DNA of 64,000 bases from assembly GCF_900184945.1 (NCBI RefSeq), contig NZ_FXYF01000003.1:372001-436000 (forward strand), given 5' to 3'. This DNA comes from Antarctobacter aquimaris (GTDB taxonomy: Bacteria; Pseudomonadota; Alphaproteobacteria; Rhodobacterales; Rhodobacteraceae). Below, in pieces: positions 52,016 through 60,479 of this stretch. The notes under the pieces were generated by a model that was given only the letters and a program-made list of their open reading frames with translations, did no database searches and was not told the DNA's origin. A program made the translations under genes and the position numbers. The stretch's first letter is position 1. The number at the start of each line of letters is the position of its first letter.

Positions 52016-52804
52016 ATGCCTTTCACCCTTGCCACCTGGAACATCAATTCGGTTCGCTTGCGGGCGGGGCTGGTCGAGAGGCTGCTGCGTGACGAGGGGC
52101 CGGACATCCTGTGCCTGCAGGAGTGCAAGTCCCCCGTCGACAAGATCCCGCACGAACAGTTCGCCGCGCTGGGCTATGGCCACATGGTGGCGCGCGGCGA
52201 GAAGGGTTACAACGGCGTCGCCATCCTGTCGAAGCTGCCGCTGGAGGACGCCGGCGACCGTGACTTTGCCGACCTCGGGCAGGCGCGCCACGTCGCGGCG
52301 CGGCTGGAGAACGGCGTCACCATCCACAATTTCTACGTCCCGGCGGGCGGCGATGTGCCGGACCGCGATGTCAACGTGAAGTTTGGCCAAAAGCTTGATT
52401 TCGTGACGGAAATGCGCGACTGGTTCCACGGTGAGCGGCCCGGGAAGGCGATCCTGGTGGGCGATCTGAACATCGCCCCGCGTGAGGACGACGTCTGGGA
52501 CCACAAGAAAATGCTCAAGATCGTGTCGCACACGCCGGTCGAGATCGAGGCCTATGGCGCGGCGCAGGACGCCGGGAAATGGGTGGACGTGACGCGCCAG
52601 GATCTGCCGGTGGGCAAGCTCTACAGCTGGTGGTCCTACCGCGCGCGCGACTGGGACGAGGCCGACCGGGGCCGCCGGCTGGACCACGTCTGGGCGACGC
52701 CGGACATCTCTGGCGCGGCGCATTCCAGCCGCATCCTGAGGGACGCGCGGGGCTGGGAAAAACCGTCCGACCACGTCCCGGTCTTTGCGACCTTCGACCT
52801 GTGA
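52016..52804 (+). CDS. xthA: Exodeoxyribonuclease III / AP endonuclease
   Basis: A 262-residue member of the exonuclease III family, with all metal and catalytic motifs: 'LATWNINSVRLRAG' (Asn), 'PDILCLQECKSPVDKIP' (Glu), 'GYNGVAILSK', 'ILVGDLNIAPREDDVWD' (Asp-Asn), 'RRLDHVWATPDI' and the final 'SDHVPVFATFDL' (Asp-His). It nicks abasic sites and trims 3' ends during base-excision repair. GGAG lies eight bases ahead of ATG 52016. It is the last core gene before a restriction-modification island on the opposite strand. Confidence 0.95.
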   Translation: MPFTLATWNINSVRLRAGLVERLLRDEGPDILCLQECKSPVDKIPHEQFAALGYGHMVARGEKGYNGVAILSKLPLEDAGDRDFADLGQARHVAARLENGVTIHNFYVPAGGDVPDRDVNVKFGQKLDFVTEMRDWFHGERPGKAILVGDLNIAPREDDVWDHKKMLKIVSHTPVEIEAYGAAQDAGKWVDVTRQDLPVGKLYSWWSYRARDWDEADRGRRLDHVWATPDISGAAHSSRILRDARGWEKPSDHVPVFATFDL

Positions 52805-52806
52805 GA

Positions 52807-52855
52807 TTTGTACAAAAGGTACGTCTTGTACGCGAAAAATGTCGTTTTGTACAAA
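52807..52855. repeat. Three TTGTAC motifs, two within perfect TTTGTACAAA palindromes
   Basis: TTTGTACAAA occurs at 52807-52816 and 52846-52855, with a third TTGTAC at 52826-52831. The short stretch is AT-rich against the GC-rich surroundings. It starts two bases after the xthA stop and sits at the far end of the restriction-modification genes. Function unknown. Confidence 0.7.
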
Positions 52856-52914
52856 CTGGGGGGGCGCCCCTTTGGCATCGCACGTGATCCGACCGCCGCC
52901 CCCGGCGTGACGCC

Positions 52915-53586
52915 TCAGGTCGGCGCCCAGTCCGACACACAACCCGGGGTGATGCCGATGGCCAGCACCGGACAGCCGCCGTTCCGGCCGGCATCCAGCC
53001 GATACAAGAGCTTTCCCATCCAGGTGGTCGATGCTCCGAACTTCTTGTAGACGTCACCGCGCCCCGGGCTGCCGTCCTTTTCCAGCACTTTGCCGAGCGA
53101 ACGGAAGAACGCGGTGTCCAGCGACGTACCTCGCGTGATGATCACGCCGACGTCGATTGCGCCGGCCTCGTAAAACGCAGAGAAGGCATAAAGGTCCCGG
53201 TCGTAGGTCTGGTCCTTGCTGTTCCATTCCAGGTCCAGCGCAACACGGCCATTGACGAAATCAATCCGGTGGCCGTCCAGATAGCCGTGCCGGGTGTATT
53301 CGGTGATCACTTCGCCACCTGTGGCGGCCACCAGCCGCACGTTCAGGTCTGCGCTGATCCGTGTCTCGGCCCAGGTGTCGGGAAACAACGTATCGACATA
53401 TCGGGCGATCGGGCCCTTGCTGCCGCCAGGGGTGCGGATCTGGTCTGTCGTGATGGCGAACCGTCGCAACGCGGAGCAGATTTCGTCGAATTGCCGGTGG
53501 TGGCTCAGCTTGAGGATGGAAGCGGCGTTTCGGTAGCTGAAGACTTCGAACCGGGACAGGATGTCGGCAGGAATGGCATTCGACAC
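52915..53586 (-). CDS. BglII/BstYI-family type II restriction endonuclease-like protein
   Basis: The 223-residue protein has the strand-loop-strand of this nuclease family: 'GHRIDFVNGRVALDLEWN' and 'SKDQTYDRDLYAFSAFYEAG' (residues 105-140). D109, E120 and N122 sit where BglII has the D-x(8)-E-x-Q catalytic residues, though the D-to-E gap is two longer. 'AIDVGVIITRG' follows, as in the family. Enzymes of this group cut AGATCT or RGATCY, but recognition cannot be read from sequence. The start is GTG 53586 with no clear ribosome site, consistent with low nuclease expression. The methylase gene is just upstream on the same strand. Confidence 0.78.
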   Translation of the reverse strand: MSNAIPADILSRFEVFSYRNAASILKLSHHRQFDEICSALRRFAITTDQIRTPGGSKGPIARYVDTLFPDTWAETRISADLNVRLVAATGGEVITEYTRHGYLDGHRIDFVNGRVALDLEWNSKDQTYDRDLYAFSAFYEAGAIDVGVIITRGTSLDTAFFRSLGKVLEKDGSPGRGDVYKKFGASTTWMGKLLYRLDAGRNGGCPVLAIGITPGCVSDWAPT

Positions 53587-53652
53587 AACCGGCGCGGGGG
53601 TCGGCTATGAGCCCGGTGGAGACATCGTCATCCCGGATGTCCCCGGACCCTG

Positions 53653-54294
53653 TCATTCGGCGGCGGTCACCGAGGAATTGTATTTGTAGGTCTTCCAGTC
53701 CGGCTCGTAGGAGGCGTCGGCCTGGTTGCCCCAGACTGTCCAGTTCTCGCGGGCGCCACGCGCGAACAATTCCAGATACGGGCCCCAGGAGCAGCTTTCG
53801 ATGATCTCGTATTGCTCGTCCGGTTTGCGGGAGTGTTCCCGCTTGCGGGTCTTGATCAGATCACCGTCTGGTTCGGTGCCTTCGATGAAGTTCACCTGCG
53901 AGCGTCCGGGGGCCAGGGTGCGGGCGTTCTTGCCACGAACGCCGAACAGCAGCAGTTCCGTCACGTTGCGGAAATAGAAACCGACGCCGCGCCCGTCGGG
54001 ACCGCGATCCTTGCGGATCTTTTCCCAGACGATGTTCGATTTGTACTGAAACCCCCAGGCGGCCATCACCTGCAACCCCTCCGGCAGGAGCGCGTTCGGC
54101 ACCCAGAGGTACAGGTGCGCAGGGTCATCGGCCAGGTCGGCGACCGGCATCGCGCAGATGTCGTCGAGCGTCATGGTGGCATAGCGGTTCAGGCGCCTGT
54201 GTTCCGGCGCGACCTTGCCGGTCTTGTTCTGGAACTGCCATGGAGGATCGGCCATGATCGTCCCAAACTTGCGGCCCGTGAGGTCTTTGAACAT
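53653..54294 (-). CDS. MT-A70 family adenine-N6 DNA methyltransferase
   Basis: A 213-residue methylase with the catalytic DPPW (residues 16-19) in 'KFGTIMADPPWQFQNKTG', then 'LYLWVPNALLPEGLQVMAAW' and 'YKSNIVWEKIRKDRG', the MT-A70 pattern. MT-A70 proteins modify adenine N6 in DNA or RNA using SAM. Placement 66 bases upstream of a nuclease gene on the same strand argues that it is the protecting methylase of a type II restriction-modification unit. Codon use is less GC-rich than in neighbouring genes, suggesting lateral acquisition. No controller (C) gene is visible. Confidence 0.82.
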   Translation of the reverse strand: MFKDLTGRKFGTIMADPPWQFQNKTGKVAPEHRRLNRYATMTLDDICAMPVADLADDPAHLYLWVPNALLPEGLQVMAAWGFQYKSNIVWEKIRKDRGPDGRGVGFYFRNVTELLLFGVRGKNARTLAPGRSQVNFIEGTEPDGDLIKTRKREHSRKPDEQYEIIESCSWGPYLELFARGARENWTVWGNQADASYEPDWKTYKYNSSVTAAE

Positions 54295-54503
54295 TGTGGC
54301 GCGTTCCCGCTGTCAGGTTGCACTGGACCAGCATACATCTGGGTGAGGTCAAGAAATCGTTTACCAGATATGGTTTCGGCGTGTCACCCCTATAAATCGT
54401 TCCGGCAGACCGCAGGAGGCGAGGCCGCGCCGCCCGCCCCTTGCATCCTCGCCGCCGCTGCGCCATCTACGCCATGGTGGAAAGACAACCTTGAGGGGAC
54501 GAG

Positions 54504-55415
54504 ATGCTGGAACTGGGCGGCGGCCAGAAAGCGGCCATGAATTTGGTCAAGGATATCTCGGAAGCGGAGTTCATGGCAGAGGTCGTGGACGGGTCCAAGG
54601 AGGTGCCGGTCATCGTCGATTTCTGGGCGCCCTGGTGCGGCCCGTGCAAGACGCTGGGCCCGTTGCTGGAGGACGCGGTGAAGGCGGCCAAGGGCGCGGT
54701 GCGCATGGTCAAGGTCAACGTCGACGAGGCGCAGGCCATCGCCGGGCAATTGCGCATCCAGTCGATCCCGACGGTCTATGCCTTCTTCAAGGGCCAGCCG
54801 GTGGACGGCTTTCAGGGCGCGTTGCCGGCGTCCGAGATCAAGGCCTTTGTCGAGCGGGTGATCAAGGCGGCGGGCGGCGATGCCTCGGGCGGGCTGGACG
54901 ACGCGGTGGCCGCGGCCGAAGAGATGCTGGACCAGGGCGAGGCGGTGGACGCGGCGCAGACCTTTGCCGCCATCCTGGAGGAAGAGCCGGCCCATGCGGG
55001 CGCCTATGGCGGCCTGGTGCGGTCCTATATCGCCATGGGCGAGCTGGACCAGGCCGAGGCGATCCTGAACGGCGCGCCGGCCGAGATTTCCAAGGCGGCG
55101 GAACTGGAGGCGGCGCATGCGCAACTGCTGCTGGCGCGGCAGGCGACCAAGGCCGGCCCGATCGCCGAGTTGACCGCCGCGGTCGAGGCCAACCCGGACG
55201 ATCATCAGGCGCGGTTCGACCTGGCGCAGGCGCTCTATGCCAAGGGCGACGCCGGCGCGGCGGTGGACCAGCTGCTGGACATCTTCCGGCGCGATCGCGA
55301 GTGGAACGACGGGGCGGCGAAAACCCAGCTGTTCACCATCTTCGAGGCGCTGAAGCCGAACGACCCGGTGGCGCTGCACGGGCGGCGGAAACTGAGCTCG
55401 ATGATATTTGCCTGA
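54504..55415 (+). CDS. cnoX: Thioredoxin-TPR co-chaperone, CnoX/YbbN type
   Basis: The 303-residue protein has an N-terminal thioredoxin fold with the redox motif WCGPC (44-48) in 'VDFWAPWCGPCKTLGPLL' and 'IQSIPTVYAFFKGQPVDGF' (cis-Pro). TPR-like helical repeats follow, from about 130 ('QGEAVDAAQTFAAILEEEPA', 'DLAQALYAKGDAGAAVDQLL'). CnoX proteins hold oxidised clients and pass them to chaperones. Here the CxxC is intact, so thiol redox activity is likely, unlike E. coli YbbN. GAGGGG lies five bases ahead of ATG 54504. The following Lon-N gene is in the same direction. Confidence 0.9.
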   Translation: MLELGGGQKAAMNLVKDISEAEFMAEVVDGSKEVPVIVDFWAPWCGPCKTLGPLLEDAVKAAKGAVRMVKVNVDEAQAIAGQLRIQSIPTVYAFFKGQPVDGFQGALPASEIKAFVERVIKAAGGDASGGLDDAVAAAEEMLDQGEAVDAAQTFAAILEEEPAHAGAYGGLVRSYIAMGELDQAEAILNGAPAEISKAAELEAAHAQLLLARQATKAGPIAELTAAVEANPDDHQARFDLAQALYAKGDAGAAVDQLLDIFRRDREWNDGAAKTQLFTIFEALKPNDPVALHGRRKLSSMIFA

Positions 55416-55442
55416 GCCCCGGGTCAGCCTAGGTTCACCGGC

Positions 55443-56084
55443 ATGACAAGGCTCAAAGATCTGCCGGGCACGATCCCGGTCTTCCCCCTGCCGGGCGCGC
55501 TTCTCCTGCCGAGAGCCCGCCTGCCTCTGCACATCTTCGAGCCGCGCTATCTGGCGATGCTCGACGACAGCCTGAAGACGGAGACGCGGCTGATCGGGAT
55601 GCTGCAACCCAATGCCGTGCCCGGGCGCGAGGCCAAGGGCCTGCACCGGATCGGCTGCGCGGGCCGCATCACGCAGTTCTCCGAGACGGAGGACGGGCGC
55701 TACATGGTCACGCTGACCGGCATCTCGCGCTTTCGCGTGCTGAGGGAGGTCGACGGGTTCACCCCCTACCGGCGCTGCGAGGTGAGCTGGGAGGGCTTTG
55801 AGCGCGACCTGCAAGGCGCCGAGACCGACGACAGCTTTGACCGGGGCCGGTTCATGAACCTGCTGGACCGCTATTTCTCGTCCAAGGACCTGTCGGCGGA
55901 CTGGCCGACCTTGCAGGAGGCGGACGACGAATTGCTGCTGAATTCGCTGTCGATGCTGCTGGAGTTCACCCCCGAGGACAAGCAGGCGCTGCTGGAGGCG
56001 CCGTCGCTCAGCACCCGGCGCGAGACGCTGGTGACGCTGATCGAATACGCGCTGCGCGGCGGCGAGGAGGACCTGATCCAATGA
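55443..56084 (+). CDS. LON peptidase N-terminal (substrate-binding) domain protein
   Basis: The 213-residue protein corresponds to the Lon N-terminal domain without the ATPase or protease parts: '[20 protein letters not shown]' and '[15 protein letters not shown]' at residues 10-44, then '[13 protein letters not shown]' and '[15 protein letters not shown]'. Such stand-alone proteins are common in alphaproteobacteria next to a thioredoxin-TPR gene and a Trm112-like gene. The role is unknown; substrate delivery or a ligand-binding adaptor function are guesses. Its stop overlaps the next gene's start (ATGA). Confidence 0.88.
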   Translation: MTRLKDLPGTIPVFPLPGALLLPRARLPLHIFEPRYLAMLDDSLKTETRLIGMLQPNAVPGREAKGLHRIGCAGRITQFSETEDGRYMVTLTGISRFRVLREVDGFTPYRRCEVSWEGFERDLQGAETDDSFDRGRFMNLLDRYFSSKDLSADWPTLQEADDELLLNSLSMLLEFTPEDKQALLEAPSLSTRRETLVTLIEYALRGGEEDLIQ

Positions 56085-56257
56085 CCCCCCAATTCGACCG
56101 CCGGATGCTGGAGGCGCTGGTCTGCCCGGTCACCCAGACCGGGCTGCGCTATGACGCCGACAAGCAGGAGCTGATCAGCCGGGCGGCCGGGCTGGCCTAC
56201 CCGATCCGCGACGGCATCCCGGTGATGTTGCAGGACGAGGCGCGGCGGCTGGACTGA
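56081..56257 (+). CDS. Trm112/YcaR-family small protein
   Basis: A 58-residue protein with '[20 protein letters not shown]' and '[20 protein letters not shown]'. The 'xxLxCPxxxGxL...[11 protein letters not shown]' pattern defines the Trm112/YcaR group, which includes the activator subunit of several methyltransferases in eukaryotes and archaea. Only one of the usual zinc cysteines (C15) remains. The ATG overlaps the Lon-N stop by four bases, so it belongs to the same transcript. Confidence 0.88.
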   Translation: MTPQFDRRMLEALVCPVTQTGLRYDADKQELISRAAGLAYPIRDGIPVMLQDEARRLD

Positions 56258-56266
56258 GCCGGGGCG

Positions 56267-57877
56267 CTAGGGCGACAGGGTTTTCAGGCCGGGCGGCAGC
56301 TTGACGAACTGGTCGTCGTGGCCGTGCGGCGTGTACCATTCGCCGCCGATGTGTTTGCCGACCCGGATTTCGCCGGTCATCCGGCTGACGGGTTGCACGT
56401 AGTTCAGCGGTTGTGGGTAGATCGGTAGCAGGCCGATCCGCAGGACCGTGCCGGGGGCGTAGGTGCCGGCGGCCGGGGCGGGTGTCGTTCGGACCAGGCG
56501 GGCGTCCGGTGGCAGCAGGAGATAGCGGTTTTCGTTGTAGCCGGTGCGATACCAGCGGCCCGAGACATGCGCGCCAAGCTCCACGATGCCGCGCGACAGG
56601 GAGATCACCGGCGCCTCCTGGGACGGGCGCGCGCGGATCTCGACCGATTTCACCAGCACCCGTGTTCCGGCGGGGTAGGCGTCGGGGTCCGGGTCGGGTT
56701 TGTCCTCCGTTGGCACGGGCTGGACGCGGGACCTGAGCGTGGCGCGGGCGGCGGATGCGGCGGCGGTGTCGGGGAAATTTGCGATCAGGCGGTCCAGCGC
56801 GGCCTTTTGCGCGTCCGGTTCCGTGACGACCAGCGCGGCCATGAGCGCCTGGTTGGCGCGGGCCTCGCGGGCCAGCCCGTCGGCCTGTTGCCGGGCCTCG
56901 CGCATCCGGTCCAGCCGGGCCTGGGCGCTGCGCGCGGCGGAGGTGCCGGGGAATTCGGCGATCAGCCGGTCCAGCCCGGTTTCCAGTGCCGCGTCGTCCG
57001 GCAGGCCGAACAGCCGCGCCAGTGCGCGGTCGGCCCGGGTTTCGCGGTCCGGTTCGGCGGCGGGCGCGGCCGCCTTGAGCACGCCGCTGTTGCGCAGGAT
57101 GTCGGCCATGGGCACCGCGTAGTTGACGCTGTTGCGGGCCGACCCGGCGTGGTGCAGGGCAACCACCTTTTGACTGCTGGCGTCGATCACCGGCGAGCCG
57201 GAGTTGCCCGGCAGGGTGTCGCAGGTGTGCAGCACGCGGTCGTCGGACAGGGCGGGGGCATTGGCGCGGCACTTCTCGCGGCTGATGCGCTGCGCCTCGC
57301 CCATCGGGTGGCCGATGATCCAGAACGGCGCGTTGTCGTCGGGCGCGTCCGCGACCAGTGCGAGGGTGCCGTAGGTCTGCCCCGGTTTCGCGCCGACGAT
57401 GCGCAACAGCGTGTAGTCCAGCGGCTTGCTGGTTTCGACCGGGACCGGGTTGACGATGAACCTCTCGCTGCCTTCCTCGATGCCCTCGTTCAGGTAGCCG
57501 GCCACGAACTGCACCCCGACGATGGCGGTGGCCTTTGCGCGCGGGTTTTCGAGGATGCCGGGCACGCAGTGGTGATTGGTCATCAACAGGTCGTCGTCGA
57601 CCAGGAAGGCGGTGCAGGGAAAAACGCCGGCATCGGTGGCCACGTCCAGCCGCCCGACGGCACGGCCCATCCGGGCAAACACCGAGTTGGGCGAATAGGT
57701 GGCGATGAATTCGTTGTTGTAGGCGCCGAAGGCGGCCTCGAGCGTGATGTCCCCGGCCGACTGGGTGGTCGACAGCACGGTCTTGCCGAAGGACGACAGG
57801 TCAAAGCCGATCAGGTCCTGCGACAGGGCGGGGGTGGCGGCGAGGACGGCGGAAATGAGCGTGGCCCTGAAATGCAT
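56267..57877 (-). CDS. Exported trypsin-like serine protease with C-terminal SH3-like repeats
   Basis: A 536-residue protein with a signal peptide (residues 1-19, HFRATLISAVLAATPALSQ). The N-terminal 270 residues hold a trypsin-like domain: H103 in 'LLMTNHHCVPGI', D154 in 'KPLDYTLLRI', S226 in 'DTLPGNSGSPVID'. Then come helical 'FPGTSAARSA' and 'FPDTAAASAA' repeats and two SH3-like barrels ('GRWYRTGYNENRYLLLPPDA', 'GEWYTPHGHDDQFVKLPPG'). It is paralogous to the next gene over the protease domain (about residues 20-270), but the C-termini differ entirely. Wall or periplasmic protein processing is the probable role. Confidence 0.87.
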   Translation of the reverse strand: MHFRATLISAVLAATPALSQDLIGFDLSSFGKTVLSTTQSAGDITLEAAFGAYNNEFIATYSPNSVFARMGRAVGRLDVATDAGVFPCTAFLVDDDLLMTNHHCVPGILENPRAKATAIVGVQFVAGYLNEGIEEGSERFIVNPVPVETSKPLDYTLLRIVGAKPGQTYGTLALVADAPDDNAPFWIIGHPMGEAQRISREKCRANAPALSDDRVLHTCDTLPGNSGSPVIDASSQKVVALHHAGSARNSVNYAVPMADILRNSGVLKAAAPAAEPDRETRADRALARLFGLPDDAALETGLDRLIAEFPGTSAARSAQARLDRMREARQQADGLAREARANQALMAALVVTEPDAQKAALDRLIANFPDTAAASAARATLRSRVQPVPTEDKPDPDPDAYPAGTRVLVKSVEIRARPSQEAPVISLSRGIVELGAHVSGRWYRTGYNENRYLLLPPDARLVRTTPAPAAGTYAPGTVLRIGLLPIYPQPLNYVQPVSRMTGEIRVGKHIGGEWYTPHGHDDQFVKLPPGLKTLSP

Positions 57878-57966
57878 GTCACTCCCGATCCCTGTTCGAA
57901 ATGTCGGGTGAGCCTAGCATGGGGGCGGTTTCATTGCACGAAGAAGGGGGCGGCACCGGGCCCGCC

Positions 57967-60306
57967 TCACCTTGGCAGCAGGGCGCGCATCGCCTCCTGG
58001 GTCTGCGGGCCGACCTGGCCGGTGATCCCGCCGCTGTAGACCCCCTTGGCCGACAGGGCGCGTTGCAGCGCAAAGACGGTGTCGCGCGGCCAGTCCCCGG
58101 CGCGGCGTTCGGCGGCCCAGGGGCTGCCGGCGGCGAGGCTGCGCAGGTAGAAGTCCGCCGCCTTGTCGGCGTCCTTGTCCATGCCGCGCCCGGTCTCATG
58201 CATCCAGCCCAGGGTGACCAGCGAGTTTTTGAGCCCCTGTGCGGCGGCGCGGCCATACCACAGCGCGGCGTCGCTGTCGGACTGGGCGACGCCCAGGCCC
58301 TGGAGGTAATGCGTGCCCAGCGCCTCCTGCGCAAAGGCATAGCCCTGCTCGGCGGACTGGGTGTAGAGCGCGACGGCGGTTTCCAGCGACTTGTCGACGC
58401 CCAGCCCGGCGGCGTGCAGGTTGGCCAGGTTGTACTGCGCGGCGGGGTCGCCCTGGTCGGCGGCGGCGGTGAACCATTTCGCGGCGGTCTCGTAGGATTT
58501 GACCACGCCGCGCCCCGAGACGTGGATGTTGGCCAGCATCAGCTGCGCCGGGGCATGGCCCTGTTCGGCGGCGAGGCGAAACAGTTCGGCCGCGGCGGCG
58601 TCCGAGCGGGTGACGCCCAGTCCTTCGGCGTAGAGCGTGCCGAGGGCATACTGCGCCTCGGCAAAGTTCTGCGCGGCGGACTTGGCGTACCAGTAGGCGG
58701 CGGTTTCCGGCGATTTCTCGACGATCTCGCCGCGGGCGTACATGTCGCCCAGCTGTTTCTGCGCATAGTAGTAGTCGCGTTCGGCGGCGGCCATGATATG
58801 CGCCAGCGCCAGCGTTTCGGAGGCGGGCACGCCCAGGCCGTGGCGGTAGATCTCGCCCAGGCCGGATTCGGCGATGGGGTAGCCCAGATCGGTGGCGCGG
58901 CTCAGCCAGTCATGCGCGGCGGCATAGTCGATGTCGACCCCGTTGCCCTGGAGGTAGGCGACGCCCAGCCCGGCCTGGCCGATCGGGTCGCCCGCCTCGG
59001 CGGCGGCGCGGTAGATCGGCAGCGCCTCGTCGTAGCGTTTGGCGGCGGTCAGCGCCTCGGCGAGAAAGGCGGTCAGGCGCGGGTGGTTCGGGAAGGCGTC
59101 GAGCGCCGCGAGGCAGGCGGCAATCCCGGGCTCGGCGTCGATGTCGTCGAACCGCACGCCCGGTTGCAGCATCAGCCCGGCGGCGCGGTCGGGGTGGTAC
59201 ATGTCGCCGGCGATCCGGTCGCAGGCCTGCACCTCGGCGTTTTCGGCCATGCGATCGGCCAGTGCGGCGGGGCCGCGCGGCTGTTCCGGTTCGGGGTTCG
59301 GCTTTTGCAGGGCGGCGATCAGCTGCCCGGCGGTGCGCGCGGCCGAGGTGCCGGGAACCTCCAGCACAAGCGTTTCGAGCGCGATCAGGCGTTCGTCGGT
59401 GTCGAGGATCGCAAGCGCCTGCGACAGCCGGGTGATGGCCTGCGCCTCTGGATCGGGCGCGGTGGTCGCCGGGCCGGTGTCGGCGGGCGGCACGAGGGCT
59501 GCGAGCAGGGCGCTGTTGGCCAGGATGCGGGTCATCGGGATGGCGTAGTTGACGCTGTTGTTGGCCGAGCCGGCGTGGTGCAGCCCGATCACCCGGCGGG
59601 TGTCGGCGTCGATCACCGGCGAGCCGGAGTTGCCCGGCAGCGTGTCGCAGGTGTGCAGCAGCTGGCCGTCCGACAGCGCGGGGGAATTGGCGCGGCATTT
59701 CTCGCGGCTGATGCGCTGCGATTCGCCCATCGGGTGGCCGATGATGAGGTAGGGATCATTGTCGTTGGGCGTCAGTGCGGCGAGCGCCAGGGTGCCGAAG
59801 TCCTGCCCCGGCTTGTCGCCCAGCACCCGCAGGAGGGTGTAATCGAGGTCTTTGGACGTCTCCACCGGGGTCGGGTCGACGGTGTAGCGGCGGGTGCCTT
59901 CGGTCACGCCTTCGTGGGTGTAGCCCAGCACGAACTGCACCCCGACGATGGTGGTGGCCTTGGCCTTGGGGTTGTCGAGGATGCCGGGCACGCAGTGGTT
60001 GTTGGTCATGATCAGGTCGTCATCGACGAGGAAGGCGGTGCAGGGAAACACGCCCGTGTCGGTGGCGACATCCAGCCGCCCGACCGAGCGGCCGATGCGG
60101 GCAAAGAAGGAATTGGGCGAATAGGCCGAGATGAATTCGTTGTTGTAGGCTTCGAAGGCGACCTCGTTAACGATGTCGCCGGCCGCCACCTGGTTGCGCG
60201 ACAGCACCACCTTGCCAAAGGACGACAGGTCGAAACCGACGGTGTCCTGCGCCAGCGCGGGGCCGGCGGCAAGCAGGAGGGCGGACAGGGCGAAAAGCGG
60301 GCGCAT
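57967..60306 (-). CDS. Exported trypsin-like serine protease with Sel1 repeats and peptidoglycan-binding domain
   Basis: A 779-residue paralogue of the downstream gene. Signal peptide (RPLFALSALLLAAGPALAQ), protease domain with H104 ('LIMTNNHCVPGI'), D155 ('KDLDYTLLRV') and S227 ('DTLPGNSGSPVID'). A long Sel1-like repeat array runs from about residue 430 to 730 ('AEAGDPIGQAGLGVAYLQGN', 'AAAQNFAEAQYALGTLYAEG', and several more), ending in a PG_binding_1-type domain ('FALQRALSAKGVYSGGITGQ'). It is upstream and in the same direction as its paralogue, 89 bases apart. The repeats may bring a substrate or partner to the wall. Confidence 0.87.
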   Translation of the reverse strand: MRPLFALSALLLAAGPALAQDTVGFDLSSFGKVVLSRNQVAAGDIVNEVAFEAYNNEFISAYSPNSFFARIGRSVGRLDVATDTGVFPCTAFLVDDDLIMTNNHCVPGILDNPKAKATTIVGVQFVLGYTHEGVTEGTRRYTVDPTPVETSKDLDYTLLRVLGDKPGQDFGTLALAALTPNDNDPYLIIGHPMGESQRISREKCRANSPALSDGQLLHTCDTLPGNSGSPVIDADTRRVIGLHHAGSANNSVNYAIPMTRILANSALLAALVPPADTGPATTAPDPEAQAITRLSQALAILDTDERLIALETLVLEVPGTSAARTAGQLIAALQKPNPEPEQPRGPAALADRMAENAEVQACDRIAGDMYHPDRAAGLMLQPGVRFDDIDAEPGIAACLAALDAFPNHPRLTAFLAEALTAAKRYDEALPIYRAAAEAGDPIGQAGLGVAYLQGNGVDIDYAAAHDWLSRATDLGYPIAESGLGEIYRHGLGVPASETLALAHIMAAAERDYYYAQKQLGDMYARGEIVEKSPETAAYWYAKSAAQNFAEAQYALGTLYAEGLGVTRSDAAAAELFRLAAEQGHAPAQLMLANIHVSGRGVVKSYETAAKWFTAAADQGDPAAQYNLANLHAAGLGVDKSLETAVALYTQSAEQGYAFAQEALGTHYLQGLGVAQSDSDAALWYGRAAAQGLKNSLVTLGWMHETGRGMDKDADKAADFYLRSLAAGSPWAAERRAGDWPRDTVFALQRALSAKGVYSGGITGQVGPQTQEAMRALLPR

Positions 60307-60404
60307 GGGGCCTCACGGGGGGGGCTGGAGGGGTTGCGATGGCCCAGCCTAGCACAGACCGCGACGGAAGGGTCGGGCGGTATTCCTGACCCTGGAGCGG
60401 GGCA

Positions 60405-60467
60405 GGGGGGCGCTGCCCCCGTCGCGCGATGCGCGACTCCCCCGGAGGTATTTGGACCAAGAAGAAG
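60405..60467 (+). repeat. Dispersed gene-end element, copy 8
   Basis: Plus strand: GGGGGGCGCTGCCCCCGTC, GCGCGATGCGC, CTCCCCCGGAGGTATTTGG and ACCAAGAAGAAG. It is the most complete copy, but orientation here is opposite to both flanking minus-strand genes, so it would not sit at their 3' end. Confidence 0.7.
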
Positions 60468-60479
60468 CCCTGGGGGCGG

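Noticed and set aside
53587-53652. Methylase-nuclease fusion or readthrough
   Set aside because: The nuclease frame contains a TAG at 53605-53607 between the two genes, so they are separate proteins.
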